Below the pieces are notes generated by a model. That model searched no databases. It was not told the origin of the DNA and worked only from the letters and a program-made list of their open reading frames with translations. 64,000 bases of DNA. Source: Dyadobacter fanqingshengii (GTDB lineage: Bacteria; Bacteroidota; Bacteroidia; Cytophagales; Spirosomataceae). Every line of letters begins with the position of its first letter. Positions within the stretch are counted from its first letter, which is position 1. This document shows, one piece after another, positions 26,133 through 33,882 of this stretch. The translations under genes were made by a program, and so were the position numbers. Location: the NCBI RefSeq assembly GCF_023822005.2, contig NZ_CP098806.1, positions 1,240,001 through 1,304,000 of the forward strand, read 5' to 3'.

Positions 26133-26147
26133 AGTAAAGTTTACTAT
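26131..26147. promoter_or_regulatory. Perfect palindrome at the higB start, candidate HigA operator
   Basis: ATAGTAAAGTTTACTAT: 8-bp arms around one central base. It overlaps the first two bases of the higB start codon region. HigA proteins are known to bind palindromes in their own promoter, so autoregulation through this site is likely, possibly combined with an effect on translation initiation. Confidence 0.6.
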
Positions 26148-26248
26148 TAGTGAACAAATGTACATCTTAATTTTTGGATCACAAATCATTAGACGTAACA
26201 TCTTCATACTGGTCACAGGCAAAAGAAGTTTTTTATTTTTTTTAAACC

Positions 26249-26674
26249 CTATGCCCGCTTCGACCGCATCGCCTTCACAGTATCAACTTTATCATCCGCT
26301 GAATACTTATCATATTCTTCGGAATCGCGGCCGTATAGCGCCACTTTCCCTTCGGAGTTGCTGTGGACGCCCCAGCCGTATCTTTTGGTGAGTGGAGAAG
26401 CTCTCAGGCAGGGCTGACCTTTGGAGAAGAATTTTTCGCGTTCCGCTGCGAGCTCATTTTTCTCAAAGCCCTGGCGGGTGGCATAAGTCTGGAAAATGAC
26501 GTCGTCGGATGTGTATTGATATGGATGTTCACTGATCATTTCGAACTGAATGTTCGCCACTGATTTTTCCGAGCCTTTTGCTGGCGGGATTTCGCCGATT
26601 TTTGCCGGGCTGTCTTCGGCGACCTGGATAAATGTGTCGAAGTAATTGGTTGTATGTGTTTTTATATTGCTCAT
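26249..26674 (-). CDS. DUF6157 family protein
   Basis: Protein of 141 residues. The frame is open upstream to 26767, but the ATG at 26674 (MSNIKTHTTNYFDTFIQVAED) matches the beginning of this family as I know it. The conserved end ASPLTKRYGWGVHSNSEGKVALYGRDSEEY and the final KAMRSKRA are clear. The function is unknown; members are small soluble proteins that occur sporadically across bacteria and often appear in accessory regions. It is transcribed from a region shared with the divergent metallo-hydrolase gene. Confidence 0.78.
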   Translation of the reverse strand: MSNIKTHTTNYFDTFIQVAEDSPAKIGEIPPAKGSEKSVANIQFEMISEHPYQYTSDDVIFQTYATRQGFEKNELAAEREKFFSKGQPCLRASPLTKRYGWGVHSNSEGKVALYGRDSEEYDKYSADDKVDTVKAMRSKRA

Positions 26675-26770
26675 GATCTTTTTTGTTGCATAATTAATGT
26701 AATGTAACCAATTTAAAAGGTCTGGAAATAAATACAAAAAGTTAACTTTGAACAAACAACTCGACATAAA

Positions 26771-27526
26771 ATGAAAGCTACATTTGCACTTCTATTTCTA
26801 ATGATTTCCGCTCCGTTATGGGCGCAACTTCCTGCTGCCGATGACCTGCAAACGTCAAAAGGACCGTTGAAAATCCAACCGCTTAATCACGCCACGATGG
26901 CTCTGACCTGGGCCGGAAAAACAATTTACGTCGATCCTTATGCCGGCACAAAAACATTCAAAGGCATTGCTGCGCCGGACCTGATTCTTATAACAGACAT
27001 CCATGGTGACCATTTCGACGCTAAGACACTGGACTCCCTGGATTTGAGCAAAGCGATCATTGTCGCACCGAAGGCTGTCATTGATATGATGTCGGAAAAA
27101 CTTAAAGCCAAAGCAGTTGCGGTTGCCAACGGTCAGACAATCAGTAAACTTGATGTTTCAATCATGGCCATTCCGATGTACAACCTGCCAGAGTCGGCAG
27201 ATGCAAAGCATACCAAGGGTCGTGGCAATGGTTACGTCTTGAAATTTGGCGATAAAACGGTTTACATAAGCGGCGACACAGCCGGCATTCCGGAAATGCG
27301 CGCTTTGAAAAACATTGATGCAGCGTTCGTTTGCATGAACCTGCCCTACACCATGGACGTGCCTGAGGCCGCCTCCGCAGTTCTCGATTTCAAACCAAAA
27401 ATCGTCTATCCATATCACTACCGCGGCCAAAACGGCCTGAGCGACACAGAAGCCTTCAAAAAGCAGGTAAACGCCGGCGACGCGAAGATTGATGTAAGGC
27501 TAAGGGATTGGTATTCGATTAAGTAA
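26771..27526 (+). CDS. Secreted MBL-fold metallo-hydrolase
   Basis: Protein of 251 residues with a signal peptide (MKATFALLFLMISAPLWAQ). The metallo-beta-lactamase fold is shown by NHATMALTWAGKTIYVDPYAG, the metal-binding motif LITDIHGDHFD, a central VYISGDTAG and a C-terminal YPYHYRGQNG, as in UPF0173-like hydrolases. It is exported, unlike many relatives. It is a monocistronic gene ending in a strong bidirectional terminator. The substrate is unknown; the family includes N-acyl-phosphatidylethanolamine hydrolases, lactonases and RNases. Confidence 0.87.
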   Translation: MKATFALLFLMISAPLWAQLPAADDLQTSKGPLKIQPLNHATMALTWAGKTIYVDPYAGTKTFKGIAAPDLILITDIHGDHFDAKTLDSLDLSKAIIVAPKAVIDMMSEKLKAKAVAVANGQTISKLDVSIMAIPMYNLPESADAKHTKGRGNGYVLKFGDKTVYISGDTAGIPEMRALKNIDAAFVCMNLPYTMDVPEAASAVLDFKPKIVYPYHYRGQNGLSDTEAFKKQVNAGDAKIDVRLRDWYSIK

Positions 27527-27541
27527 GGCTGATTTATCAAC

Positions 27542-27586
27542 ACAAAACCCGGAAACTCTTAAAGGCAAAGAGCTTCCGGGTTTTGT
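27542..27586. terminator. Bidirectional terminator between metallo-hydrolase and PIN toxin genes
   Basis: 19-base arms (27542-27560 and 27568-27586) with one mismatch and a 7-base loop. The core is ACCCGGAA/TTCCGGGT, followed by TTTTGTTTT. It lies between the two convergent stop codons. Confidence 0.85.
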
Positions 27587-27598
27587 TTTATGTCTTTA

Positions 27599-27985
27599 TC
27601 AAAATCTTTTCAAAACCGGAATATTTTCGAAATGTCCATCCCTGGTGAATAATGGAATGTTGTAAAAAGTACAAATTGCGGCTATCCAGATGTCATTTTC
27701 AGGGATTGGGCAACCCACATCCCGCAAATGCTTCTTGATACTTGAATACTCCTTTGCAACGGATTCCTGCGTGTCAAGAACCTCGCAGTCCGATATAAAA
27801 GATTCGTAACGTGGGAGATTATAATGTACGCGGCTGGAATTTTTGGCTCCATAAAGCAATTCCCCGCACACAGTGATAGGCAGATAGATCAGATCAAATC
27901 TTTCCAGCATTCTGATTGTCAAGGGATTTCCATTAAGCGCTTCAATTGCAACGTTTGTGTCGATCGCAACGCTACTCAATGCCAT
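27599..27985 (-). CDS. VapC-like PIN domain toxin (ribonuclease)
   Basis: Protein of 128 residues. The acidic PIN-domain quartet can be assigned: Asp9 in VAIDTNVAIEAL, Glu42 in VCGELLYG, Asp98 in PENDIWIAA and Asp116 in FTRDGHF. PIN toxins of the VapC type cut tRNA or rRNA and are held inactive by a partner. Its start overlaps the 3' end of a 75-codon gene by 10 bases, the coupling usual in toxin-antitoxin pairs. Confidence 0.9.
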   Translation of the reverse strand: MALSSVAIDTNVAIEALNGNPLTIRMLERFDLIYLPITVCGELLYGAKNSSRVHYNLPRYESFISDCEVLDTQESVAKEYSSIKKHLRDVGCPIPENDIWIAAICTFYNIPLFTRDGHFENIPVLKRF

Positions 27986-28203
27986 TCGCCGTCAATCCTG
28001 CCAAATTCTTCATTAATAATTTTTGTAACCTCGTTTGCAGCGGAGTCTTCAATAGTGCCAGCATGCGATAGCACGCGTTCCACATTTCGTTTTGATGAAC
28101 TCTGCACTTTGAGGCTTTGTAGGAAGTTTAGCAATTTTGCTTGCAAGGAGCTGCTCTGAGAAACCCAGGCCACATCCTGCTCAATTTTTTCTTGAATAGT
28201 CAT
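27976..28203 (-). CDS. Putative antitoxin partner of the PIN toxin
   Basis: Protein of 75 residues starting at the ATG at 28203; a longer frame to 28269 would run into the LytTR gene and is not needed. The sequence (MTIQEKIEQDVAWVSQSSSL, later FLQSLKVQSSSKRNVERVLS and INEEFGRIDGEWH) is helical and ends in an acidic/aromatic tail that could bind the toxin. I do not recognise an AbrB, RHH or Phd fold. The antitoxin role is inferred from size, order and the 10-bp overlap. Confidence 0.68.
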   Translation of the reverse strand: MTIQEKIEQDVAWVSQSSSLQAKLLNFLQSLKVQSSSKRNVERVLSHAGTIEDSAANEVTKIINEEFGRIDGEWH

Positions 28204-28253
28204 GATAGTGTTGTGAGATAGAGTGTTAAAAGTGATGGCAAGATAGTAAATTT

Positions 28254-29021
28254 TTAGTTTTCCAGCCACGATTTAAAGGCTGGTGCTTTTTCCCGGCTGA
28301 CAATCACTTCCTGAGCAGTTTCCGGCCTGAGCTGGATCTTTAACTTACCATTAAAATAAGTGTGGATCTTCTCGATCGCGCTCACACGAGCGATAAACTG
28401 CCGGTTCAGCCGGAAAAAGCTGGCCGGGTCAACCAATGTTTCCAACTCCTCCAATTTGTAATCGACAAGATATTGCCGCCCGTCCGTTCCGACGAGGCAG
28501 GAGAGTTCATTAGCCGTGTAAAAATAGGCAACCTGATCCTGGTGAATCGGGATCAGTTGTTCGCCATTTTTGACCAGAAAACGCGTCTTGTGCGCCTTCT
28601 TGCTCATTTCCAGACTATCCAGCAGCGACTCTACTTTTCTGGCATAAGCCTTTGGCGAAAAGTCTTCTTTTAACTCATCAAACTTTTTTATCGCGTCGGC
28701 CAACTCCGGTAACTTAATGGGTTTCAGGAGGTAATCAATGCTTTTTACCCGAAAAGCTTTAATGGCGTATTCGTCGTAAGAGGTGGTGAAAACGATGGGG
28801 CTGTGCGCGGGAAATGCTTCGAAAATCTGGAAACTGAGTCCGTCGGAGAGCTGAATATCTGAAAATATCAAATCCACGTGGTGTGCTTCGGCGAACCATA
28901 ACCTGGCCGATTCGACGCTTTCCAGCACGGCAATGATCTCAATCCTGGGATCAAGTTTCCTGATCAGTTTTTCCAGCCGCTCTGCGGCCGGATATTCGTC
29001 TTCTATGATAACAACTTTCAT
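28254..29021 (-). CDS. LytTR family response regulator
   Basis: Protein of 255 residues. The receiver domain occupies residues 1-120, with acidic residues in IIEDEYPAAERL, phospho-acceptor Asp55 in LIFSDIQLSDG and the lysine in LLKPIKLPEL. A LytTR DNA-binding domain follows at about 150-250 (FLVKNGEQLIPIHQDQVAYFYTANE, then SFFRLNRQFIARVSAIEKI). It is downstream of a LytS-like kinase gene by 18 bases and of a TonB receptor gene, on one strand. LytTR proteins bind pairs of short direct repeats about 21 bases apart; such repeats occur upstream of the TonB receptor gene (32587-32640). Confidence 0.95.
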   Translation of the reverse strand: MKVVIIEDEYPAAERLEKLIRKLDPRIEIIAVLESVESARLWFAEAHHVDLIFSDIQLSDGLSFQIFEAFPAHSPIVFTTSYDEYAIKAFRVKSIDYLLKPIKLPELADAIKKFDELKEDFSPKAYARKVESLLDSLEMSKKAHKTRFLVKNGEQLIPIHQDQVAYFYTANELSCLVGTDGRQYLVDYKLEELETLVDPASFFRLNRQFIARVSAIEKIHTYFNGKLKIQLRPETAQEVIVSREKAPAFKSWLEN

Positions 29022-29039
29022 AAATAATGCGGCTATAAC

Positions 29040-30059
29040 CTATGCCAGCTGCGCCAGAAGCGGGATTTTGACGCTGAACACATTATCGTTCCGCGAGATC
29101 TCAACGCGCCGTTCGGTCAGCAGGCTATATCGGTTAATGATGTTTTGTAGTCCAACCCTTGTTGATTTTTCAAGGACGGTTTTTTCCAGGATATTATTGG
29201 CAATAACCAGGTAATTATTGTCTTCGCGAATGGTGATTTTCAAAGGGTTTTCTTTGGAGGCAACATTATGCTTGATGGCATTCTCAATCAGCATTTGCAA
29301 ACTTAGCGGCGTCACATGCTGCCGATACGTTTCGCTGGACAACTCCTTTTCTACCAGCAAATTATCGCGAAAACGAATTTTGTTCAAATACACATAAGCA
29401 TCCACAAAAGCGAGTTCTTCTTCCACCAGCACCGTGTCCTTATTGCGGCTCACCAACACGTATCTGTAAACGTCAGAAAGCCTTTCCAGATAATCCTGCG
29501 CATCTGTGTTATCATCGTCGATCAATGCCGCCAGGGTGTTCATGCTGTTGAACAAAAAATGCGGATCGAGCTGATTTTTAAGCACTTCCAATTGTGATTG
29601 GACGCCTTCGCGCATCAGCGATTCTGTTTTGCGAACATTGGCTTTCCAGGCTTCGAAGAAATAAACGGCCTCATATACAAGGTAAACCAAGAGCGTAGGG
29701 ATGAGACTGATCTTGAATCCCAACATGGTTCCTTCCGACTTCAGAAAGATCTTGCAGAGGACTTCGTCAAGGATCATTGTGACCACGAAGGTGTAGGCGA
29801 GGGCCAGGACGGCTTCGGTTAAAAGGCGTTTGTCAGTTTGGCTGTAATCGGGAAAAAGCCTGCGCATTCTCACGATAATGAAACGGTTCCCTTCCCACAG
29901 CGCCACGGTTATCAGCGCGGAAATCAGCACATTATAAAAAAATATAATGTTCAGCTTCATGAAATTTTCAATATGTATGATCGCCGGAATCAGAAAGGAA
30001 AGCAGGGGAATCCCGACCAACCGCATCCTCCAATCGTTCAATGTATATTTCTCTTTCAT
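29040..30059 (-). CDS. LytS/YehU-type sensor histidine kinase
   Basis: Protein of 339 residues with about four membrane helices (near 14-30, 36-54, 82-103 and 115-137) and no large periplasmic sensor. The His_kinase domain starts at about 155, with the phospho-acceptor His167 in NQLDPHFLFNSMNTLAALI, followed by an ATPase region with LQMLIENAIKHNVASKENP and VGLQNIINRY. It belongs to the LytS/LytR class and is cotranscribed with the LytTR regulator. With the sensor within the membrane, it may report on membrane state or on a ligand delivered by the upstream TonB receptor. Confidence 0.93.
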   Translation of the reverse strand: MKEKYTLNDWRMRLVGIPLLSFLIPAIIHIENFMKLNIIFFYNVLISALITVALWEGNRFIIVRMRRLFPDYSQTDKRLLTEAVLALAYTFVVTMILDEVLCKIFLKSEGTMLGFKISLIPTLLVYLVYEAVYFFEAWKANVRKTESLMREGVQSQLEVLKNQLDPHFLFNSMNTLAALIDDDNTDAQDYLERLSDVYRYVLVSRNKDTVLVEEELAFVDAYVYLNKIRFRDNLLVEKELSSETYRQHVTPLSLQMLIENAIKHNVASKENPLKITIREDNNYLVIANNILEKTVLEKSTRVGLQNIINRYSLLTERRVEISRNDNVFSVKIPLLAQLA

Positions 30060-30080
30060 AAAATGGCTGTGCGGTTTTTT

Positions 30081-30102
30081 GCCGCGACATTCGAGTCGCG
30101 GC
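30081..30102. other. GC-rich hairpin between TonB receptor and kinase genes
   Basis: GCCGCGAC (30081-30088) and GTCGCGGC (30095-30102) form a perfect 8-bp stem with loop ATTCGA. On the transcribed (minus) strand it is followed by A residues, not T residues, so it is not a standard terminator. It may set an mRNA processing point that separates high receptor expression from low kinase/regulator expression. Confidence 0.5.
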
Positions 30103-30121
30103 GAACATATGCAAAATGCAA

Positions 30122-32518
30122 TTAAAAAGTATATCTGAAAAGAGGCACAGGGAAAAAACCTTGCTGATACTGAGTCGCCAAGCTGTTTGTCCGTGGGTTA
30201 TAAGTTTGCTGGAACACATTCTGATTGGCGGTCACATTTTGCAGATCCAATGCAAATTCCATCGTGCTTCTTAAATATTCTTTTCTGAACGAAAACCGGA
30301 GATCGGTGCGGAAGTAGGGATCCTGGCGAAGCGAGAACGCCCTTCTTTCATCATAAACTGCATCTCCGCGAATTCTCGAAGCTTCCAGGTTTAACGGTGA
30401 AATGTATTTTCCGCCCACGAGCGTCGACCGGATGCTGGCGCTCAGCACATTGTTTTTATTCCTGCCAATCTTAATTTCCTTACCAGCCAGCACATTCAAA
30501 ACATATCGCGTATTGAAAGCAGTATTACGCTCAATTTTGTCGCTACCCTTGTATTTTGATTCAAATAACGAACTGGTAATCAGGAAATAATAACCTTTGT
30601 TGAAATATCTTTCCAAAGTCAGCTCGATCCCGATATTCTTCCCGGTTCCCTCATTCACCAGGCTGTCGCGGTCAGAGGGGCCGAAGGAACTGCCCATATT
30701 GAGTGCTGAAAATGACGACTTGGTTTTTTCAACGGGTGCGTTATTAATCGTTTGATAGTAAGGTTCTATTTTTAATAACAGGTTCTCTGTCAGTCTGTTT
30801 TCATAGCTGAGCACAAAATGATGGCTTCTGGTGTAATCCAGTTCTTTGTTTGTATAAACAGCTCCGGCAGGTGTTTTTGTCTGTACAAAATAGGTATAAA
30901 CATCCTGCGCCTGACTGTTCATCCCATAACCGGCGCTCAGTGACTGCCCGTTTTTGAATGCATACTGAAAACCAAATCTTGGTTCCACGGCAATTTTATC
31001 ATTCAGACTATAATGCTGAAAGTGAACACCAGTCGTGAGCAACATACTTCTGTTGATCCTGTATTTCCATTGACCGTAAGCCTGAGTCAGCAATGAGTTT
31101 TCGCCTTTCACATTCACACGCACCGTATCAAATTTTCCAGCCTGATACATGTTTCGGTTATAGAGATCAAAATTGAGCAAATCGGTCGTCACGCCACCAT
31201 AAAGGCTGTGTTTTGCATTGATTTTGTGCCGAAGATTAAGGGACGCTGAATATTTTTGTGTTTTAAAACGCCCTTCGGAATTGGCAAAGGCTTCCCGCGT
31301 GACGGTACTGATCGAATCGCCGTTGAACTTCTGATCCGTCGTGCTCATGCCGAGCGTCAGTTTTGCAAATGTTTTGGCCGAAATATTATGCTCGTAAGAC
31401 ACGCCAAGAATGTTAGTCGCGTATCTCACCTTTGTGTTGCTATTTTCGGTCCCATATAAATCTGTAACCGTCGTATCCACATCATTACCAAGGAATTGGA
31501 CATCGCTGGCGCCGATGATGCCAAACAATGTCAGCTTGCCTTTCGCACCCGTGGGAACAGCCACTTTGAAATTAAGATCCTGATAATCAGGGACAGCATT
31601 ACCAGTTCCAAAGTTAATGCCAAGCGCCTTGAACACCCCGAGTGTAGAATAGCGGTAATTCAGAAGATAGGAAGCCTTTGATTTTTTGGAAAAAGGCCCT
31701 TCGGCTCCCAGCTCAAAACCATTAAAGCCAACCTGCCCGAGAAACTCCGATTGCTCGTTATTTCCTTCACGCATACGCAGGTCAAAAACCGCGGATAATG
31801 CATTCCCATATTGCGCAGGGAAAGCGCTGGTCATGAAGTCCGATTTGGCCAAAACATTGTTATTCAGCAAACTAACGGGACCGCCTGTGGCCGATAATGA
31901 GCCAAAATGGTTTGGATTCGGAATGTTGAGACCTTCCAGCTGCCAAAGCATTCCGGTCGGGGAATTGCCGCGTACAACAATGTCGTTCCGGGAATCGTCG
32001 CCGGAAACCACGCCCGCATAGTTCGCTGCCATTCTGGACGGATCTCCCAAAGATCCCGCATAACGTTTCGTGTCTTCAATGTTGAAAGAGCGCCCGCTAA
32101 CGAGCGATAATTCGTTGTTAGTCTTCGATTTGTCATTGCTTCGGTCGGCTGTAACCACCACTTCGTTCAGCGCCTGCACATTTTCGGTCATGGTAACATT
32201 CACAATCACTTCCTTGCCCGAAGTCAGCAGGACATTAGAAAGCCGCTGCTCCTCGTAGCCCACAGACGTGATGCGGAATGTTTGCCTTCCCTGTGGCACG
32301 CCCGTGATTTTAAAGGCTCCATTTACATCGGTTATCGCACCGATCGGGTTTGAACCTTCTGGCTGCACGAGCATAACAGAGGCGCCTATGACGGGAGTTT
32401 GTGAAACTTCGTCACGGATCACGCCCCTGATCGTCTGCGTCGCCTGTTGCGCGAAGGCCTGTCCGGCAGCAAGCTGCCCCGCGACGAATAGAAGAGTAAA
32501 TAGTAATAATTTTTTCAT
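30122..32518 (-). CDS. TonB-dependent receptor with carboxypeptidase-like regulatory domain
   Basis: Outer-membrane protein of 798 residues. Signal peptide MKKLLLFTLLFVAGQLAAGQ, then a CarboxypepD_reg-like domain (IRGVIRDEVSQTPVIGASVML), a TonB box-like stretch NEVVVTADRS, a plug domain (DDSRNDIVVRGNSPTGMLWQLEGLNIPNPNHFG) and a barrel ending in an aromatic residue (FPVPLFRYTF). No SusD partner follows, so it imports or senses something other than a SusCD glycan, for example a siderophore, peptide or small molecule. It heads a transcription unit with the LytS kinase and LytTR regulator. Three phased direct repeats lie 69-122 bases before its start. Confidence 0.93.
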   Translation of the reverse strand: MKKLLLFTLLFVAGQLAAGQAFAQQATQTIRGVIRDEVSQTPVIGASVMLVQPEGSNPIGAITDVNGAFKITGVPQGRQTFRITSVGYEEQRLSNVLLTSGKEVIVNVTMTENVQALNEVVVTADRSNDKSKTNNELSLVSGRSFNIEDTKRYAGSLGDPSRMAANYAGVVSGDDSRNDIVVRGNSPTGMLWQLEGLNIPNPNHFGSLSATGGPVSLLNNNVLAKSDFMTSAFPAQYGNALSAVFDLRMREGNNEQSEFLGQVGFNGFELGAEGPFSKKSKASYLLNYRYSTLGVFKALGINFGTGNAVPDYQDLNFKVAVPTGAKGKLTLFGIIGASDVQFLGNDVDTTVTDLYGTENSNTKVRYATNILGVSYEHNISAKTFAKLTLGMSTTDQKFNGDSISTVTREAFANSEGRFKTQKYSASLNLRHKINAKHSLYGGVTTDLLNFDLYNRNMYQAGKFDTVRVNVKGENSLLTQAYGQWKYRINRSMLLTTGVHFQHYSLNDKIAVEPRFGFQYAFKNGQSLSAGYGMNSQAQDVYTYFVQTKTPAGAVYTNKELDYTRSHHFVLSYENRLTENLLLKIEPYYQTINNAPVEKTKSSFSALNMGSSFGPSDRDSLVNEGTGKNIGIELTLERYFNKGYYFLITSSLFESKYKGSDKIERNTAFNTRYVLNVLAGKEIKIGRNKNNVLSASIRSTLVGGKYISPLNLEASRIRGDAVYDERRAFSLRQDPYFRTDLRFSFRKEYLRSTMEFALDLQNVTANQNVFQQTYNPRTNSLATQYQQGFFPVPLFRYTF

Positions 32519-32586
32519 GGCTAATATCTTGATTGAATGATGTTACAAATCTTGCAGGATATCATTTCTGAAACATTGCACAGCAG

Positions 32587-32640
32587 GCGAAGCGTAAAAT
32601 GCAAAGGGCGAAACGTAATGCGGAAGGGGGGAAGCGTAAA
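32587..32640. promoter_or_regulatory. Three 21-bp-phased direct repeats, candidate LytTR binding array
   Basis: GCGAAGCGTAAA at 32587, GCGAAACGTAAT at 32608 and GGGAAGCGTAAA at 32629: start-to-start spacing is exactly 21 bases, two helical turns. Read on the strand of the TonB receptor gene they are TTTACGCTTCGC-like, resembling the short direct repeats separated by about 12 bases that LytTR regulators bind. The gene they precede is in the same unit as a LytTR regulator. Confidence 0.65.
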
Positions 32641-32744
32641 TCGTACAACGGGTCCCTGGTTTCTACTGCTTTTCCAACCGGGAATTGTCGCAAAATGCCC
32701 CCCAATTTGTCGTATTATCCCTGTTACAGACCGCCGTGTTGCCT

Positions 32745-32752
32745 TATTTTTG
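32745..32752 (+). promoter_or_regulatory. Candidate Bacteroidota -7 element for the VOC gene
   Basis: TATTTTTG fits the TAnnTTTG -7 consensus of the Bacteroidota housekeeping sigma factor and lies 26 bases before the ATG. No convincing TTTG -33 element is visible at 19-21 bases upstream, so confidence is low. Confidence 0.35.
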
Positions 32753-32778
32753 TTTTAAGCACCGATTTAACATAAAAA

Positions 32779-33213
32779 ATGGCAACGCGCATTTCACCCT
32801 ATCTGACATTCAATGGCAATTGTAAGGAGGCGATGCACTTCTATAAAGAATGTTTTGGGGGAAATCTTACGCTCGAAACCATCGGCGACACGCCATTTGC
32901 CATTGAATTTCCCGAAGGCATGCACGACCAGGTCATGCACGCCATGCTGACCAACCGGGAGTTTACGATCATGGCGACCGATTTTATGGGCTCTCAGGAT
33001 TTTACCGCGGCCAGTGATATCTCTATCGCATTGTTATTTGATGATCAGGAGGAAATTATCCGTTGTTTCACGAAACTTGCGGCAGAAGGGAAAGTGATTT
33101 ATGCATTGAATGATCAGATCAATGATGACCTCTTCGGTGTGGTCCAGGATCAGTTTGACATTATCTGGATGTTCAATTACAACATCACATTAACTGCAAA
33201 GCATTCTGCGTGA
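32779..33213 (+). CDS. VOC family protein (PhnB-like)
   Basis: Protein of 144 residues with the two-module vicinal-oxygen-chelate fold. It opens with MATRISPYLTFNGNCKEAMHFYKECFGG, the PhnB/glyoxalase-like beginning, and ends with GVVQDQFDIIWMFNY, typical of the second half. Family members include glyoxalase, antibiotic-resistance and 3-demethylubiquinone methyltransferase-like proteins; the PhnB type has no assigned reaction. It is monocistronic, divergent from the TonB receptor unit and 78 bases before the ECF sigma gene. Confidence 0.9.
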   Translation: MATRISPYLTFNGNCKEAMHFYKECFGGNLTLETIGDTPFAIEFPEGMHDQVMHAMLTNREFTIMATDFMGSQDFTAASDISIALLFDDQEEIIRCFTKLAAEGKVIYALNDQINDDLFGVVQDQFDIIWMFNYNITLTAKHSA

Positions 33214-33291
33214 CCGGCACAGCGCCCGGAACTGAATCTTCAATTATCTTCATAATCTTTTACAACCCCAGGCAACCGTTGCAGGGGTGAG

Positions 33292-33882
33292 ATGATTATT
33301 AACACAGTTCATCGCCAAATTATCTTGACTACACTTTCCATTCTTGCCGAAGCTCAGAAAAATGACCCTGTTGCACAGCGGAAAATTTTCGACACGTATG
33401 GAAAACAGTTATACCGGTTGGCAAAACGATATTTGTCAGACCATGATCTGGCGCAAGATGCTGTTGCAGAGTCATTTTACATTGTTTTACAAAAAGTAGC
33501 AGCAGCCAGTTTTATTGCGGTTCCTCCATTTGAAATGTGGATGAAGCGCATATTGGTAAATGAATGTTTGAAAATAATCCGCCGCGACCGCAGGTTTGAA
33601 TTTTTGCCTGATCAGGAGGAGGTTTCTATTGCCGTTGTAGATAACGACTTAATTGAAAGCCTGACCGCAGAAACCATTTTTCAGGTCATTGAACAACTTC
33701 CTGTGGGTTACCGGACGGTCTTTAATTTATACGAAATAGAAGGCTACACACACCCGGAAATAGCAAAACTGCTCGGTATCAGCACCGGGACTTCAAAATC
33801 ACAACTTAGCAAGGCCAAATCAATGCTGCAAAAGAGAATCATAGAACTCGACCCAATTTATGCACAACGAAAAATTATTTAA
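33292..33882 (+). CDS. ECF-type RNA polymerase sigma factor
   Basis: Protein of 196 residues. Region 2 is AQRKIFDTYGKQLYRLAKRYLSDHDLAQDAVAESFYIV, and region 4 is LPVGYRTVFNLYEIEGYTHPEIAKLLGISTGTSKSQLSKAK, the standard sigma-70 ECF helix-turn-helix. It directs RNA polymerase to a small regulon under an extracytoplasmic signal. Its 3' end overlaps the next gene by 23 bases; that gene encodes a single-pass membrane protein likely to be its anti-sigma factor. Confidence 0.94.
   Translation: MIINTVHRQIILTTLSILAEAQKNDPVAQRKIFDTYGKQLYRLAKRYLSDHDLAQDAVAESFYIVLQKVAAASFIAVPPFEMWMKRILVNECLKIIRRDRRFEFLPDQEEVSIAVVDNDLIESLTAETIFQVIEQLPVGYRTVFNLYEIEGYTHPEIAKLLGISTGTSKSQLSKAKSMLQKRIIELDPIYAQRKII

Noticed and set aside
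26133..26222. Upstream extension of the HigB frame to 26222
   Set aside because: The extra 30 residues do not fit the HigB family, and the palindrome and ATG at 26132 define the natural start.
26675..26767. Upstream extension of the DUF6157 frame
   Set aside because: The family begins at the HTTNYFDTF segment; the extension is hydrophobic AT-rich intergenic sequence.
28204..28269. Upstream extension of the antitoxin frame to 28269
   Set aside because: It would run into the 3' end of the LytTR gene; the ATG at 28203 gives a normal antitoxin-sized protein.
32587..32640. The three phased repeats as a CRISPR array
   Set aside because: Units are only about 12 bases with 9-base gaps, too short for CRISPR repeats and spacers, and no cas genes are near.
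32537..32758. A 73-residue plus-strand ORF between the TonB receptor and VOC genes
   Set aside because: It covers the phased repeats and promoter region and has no coding features; read as regulatory DNA.
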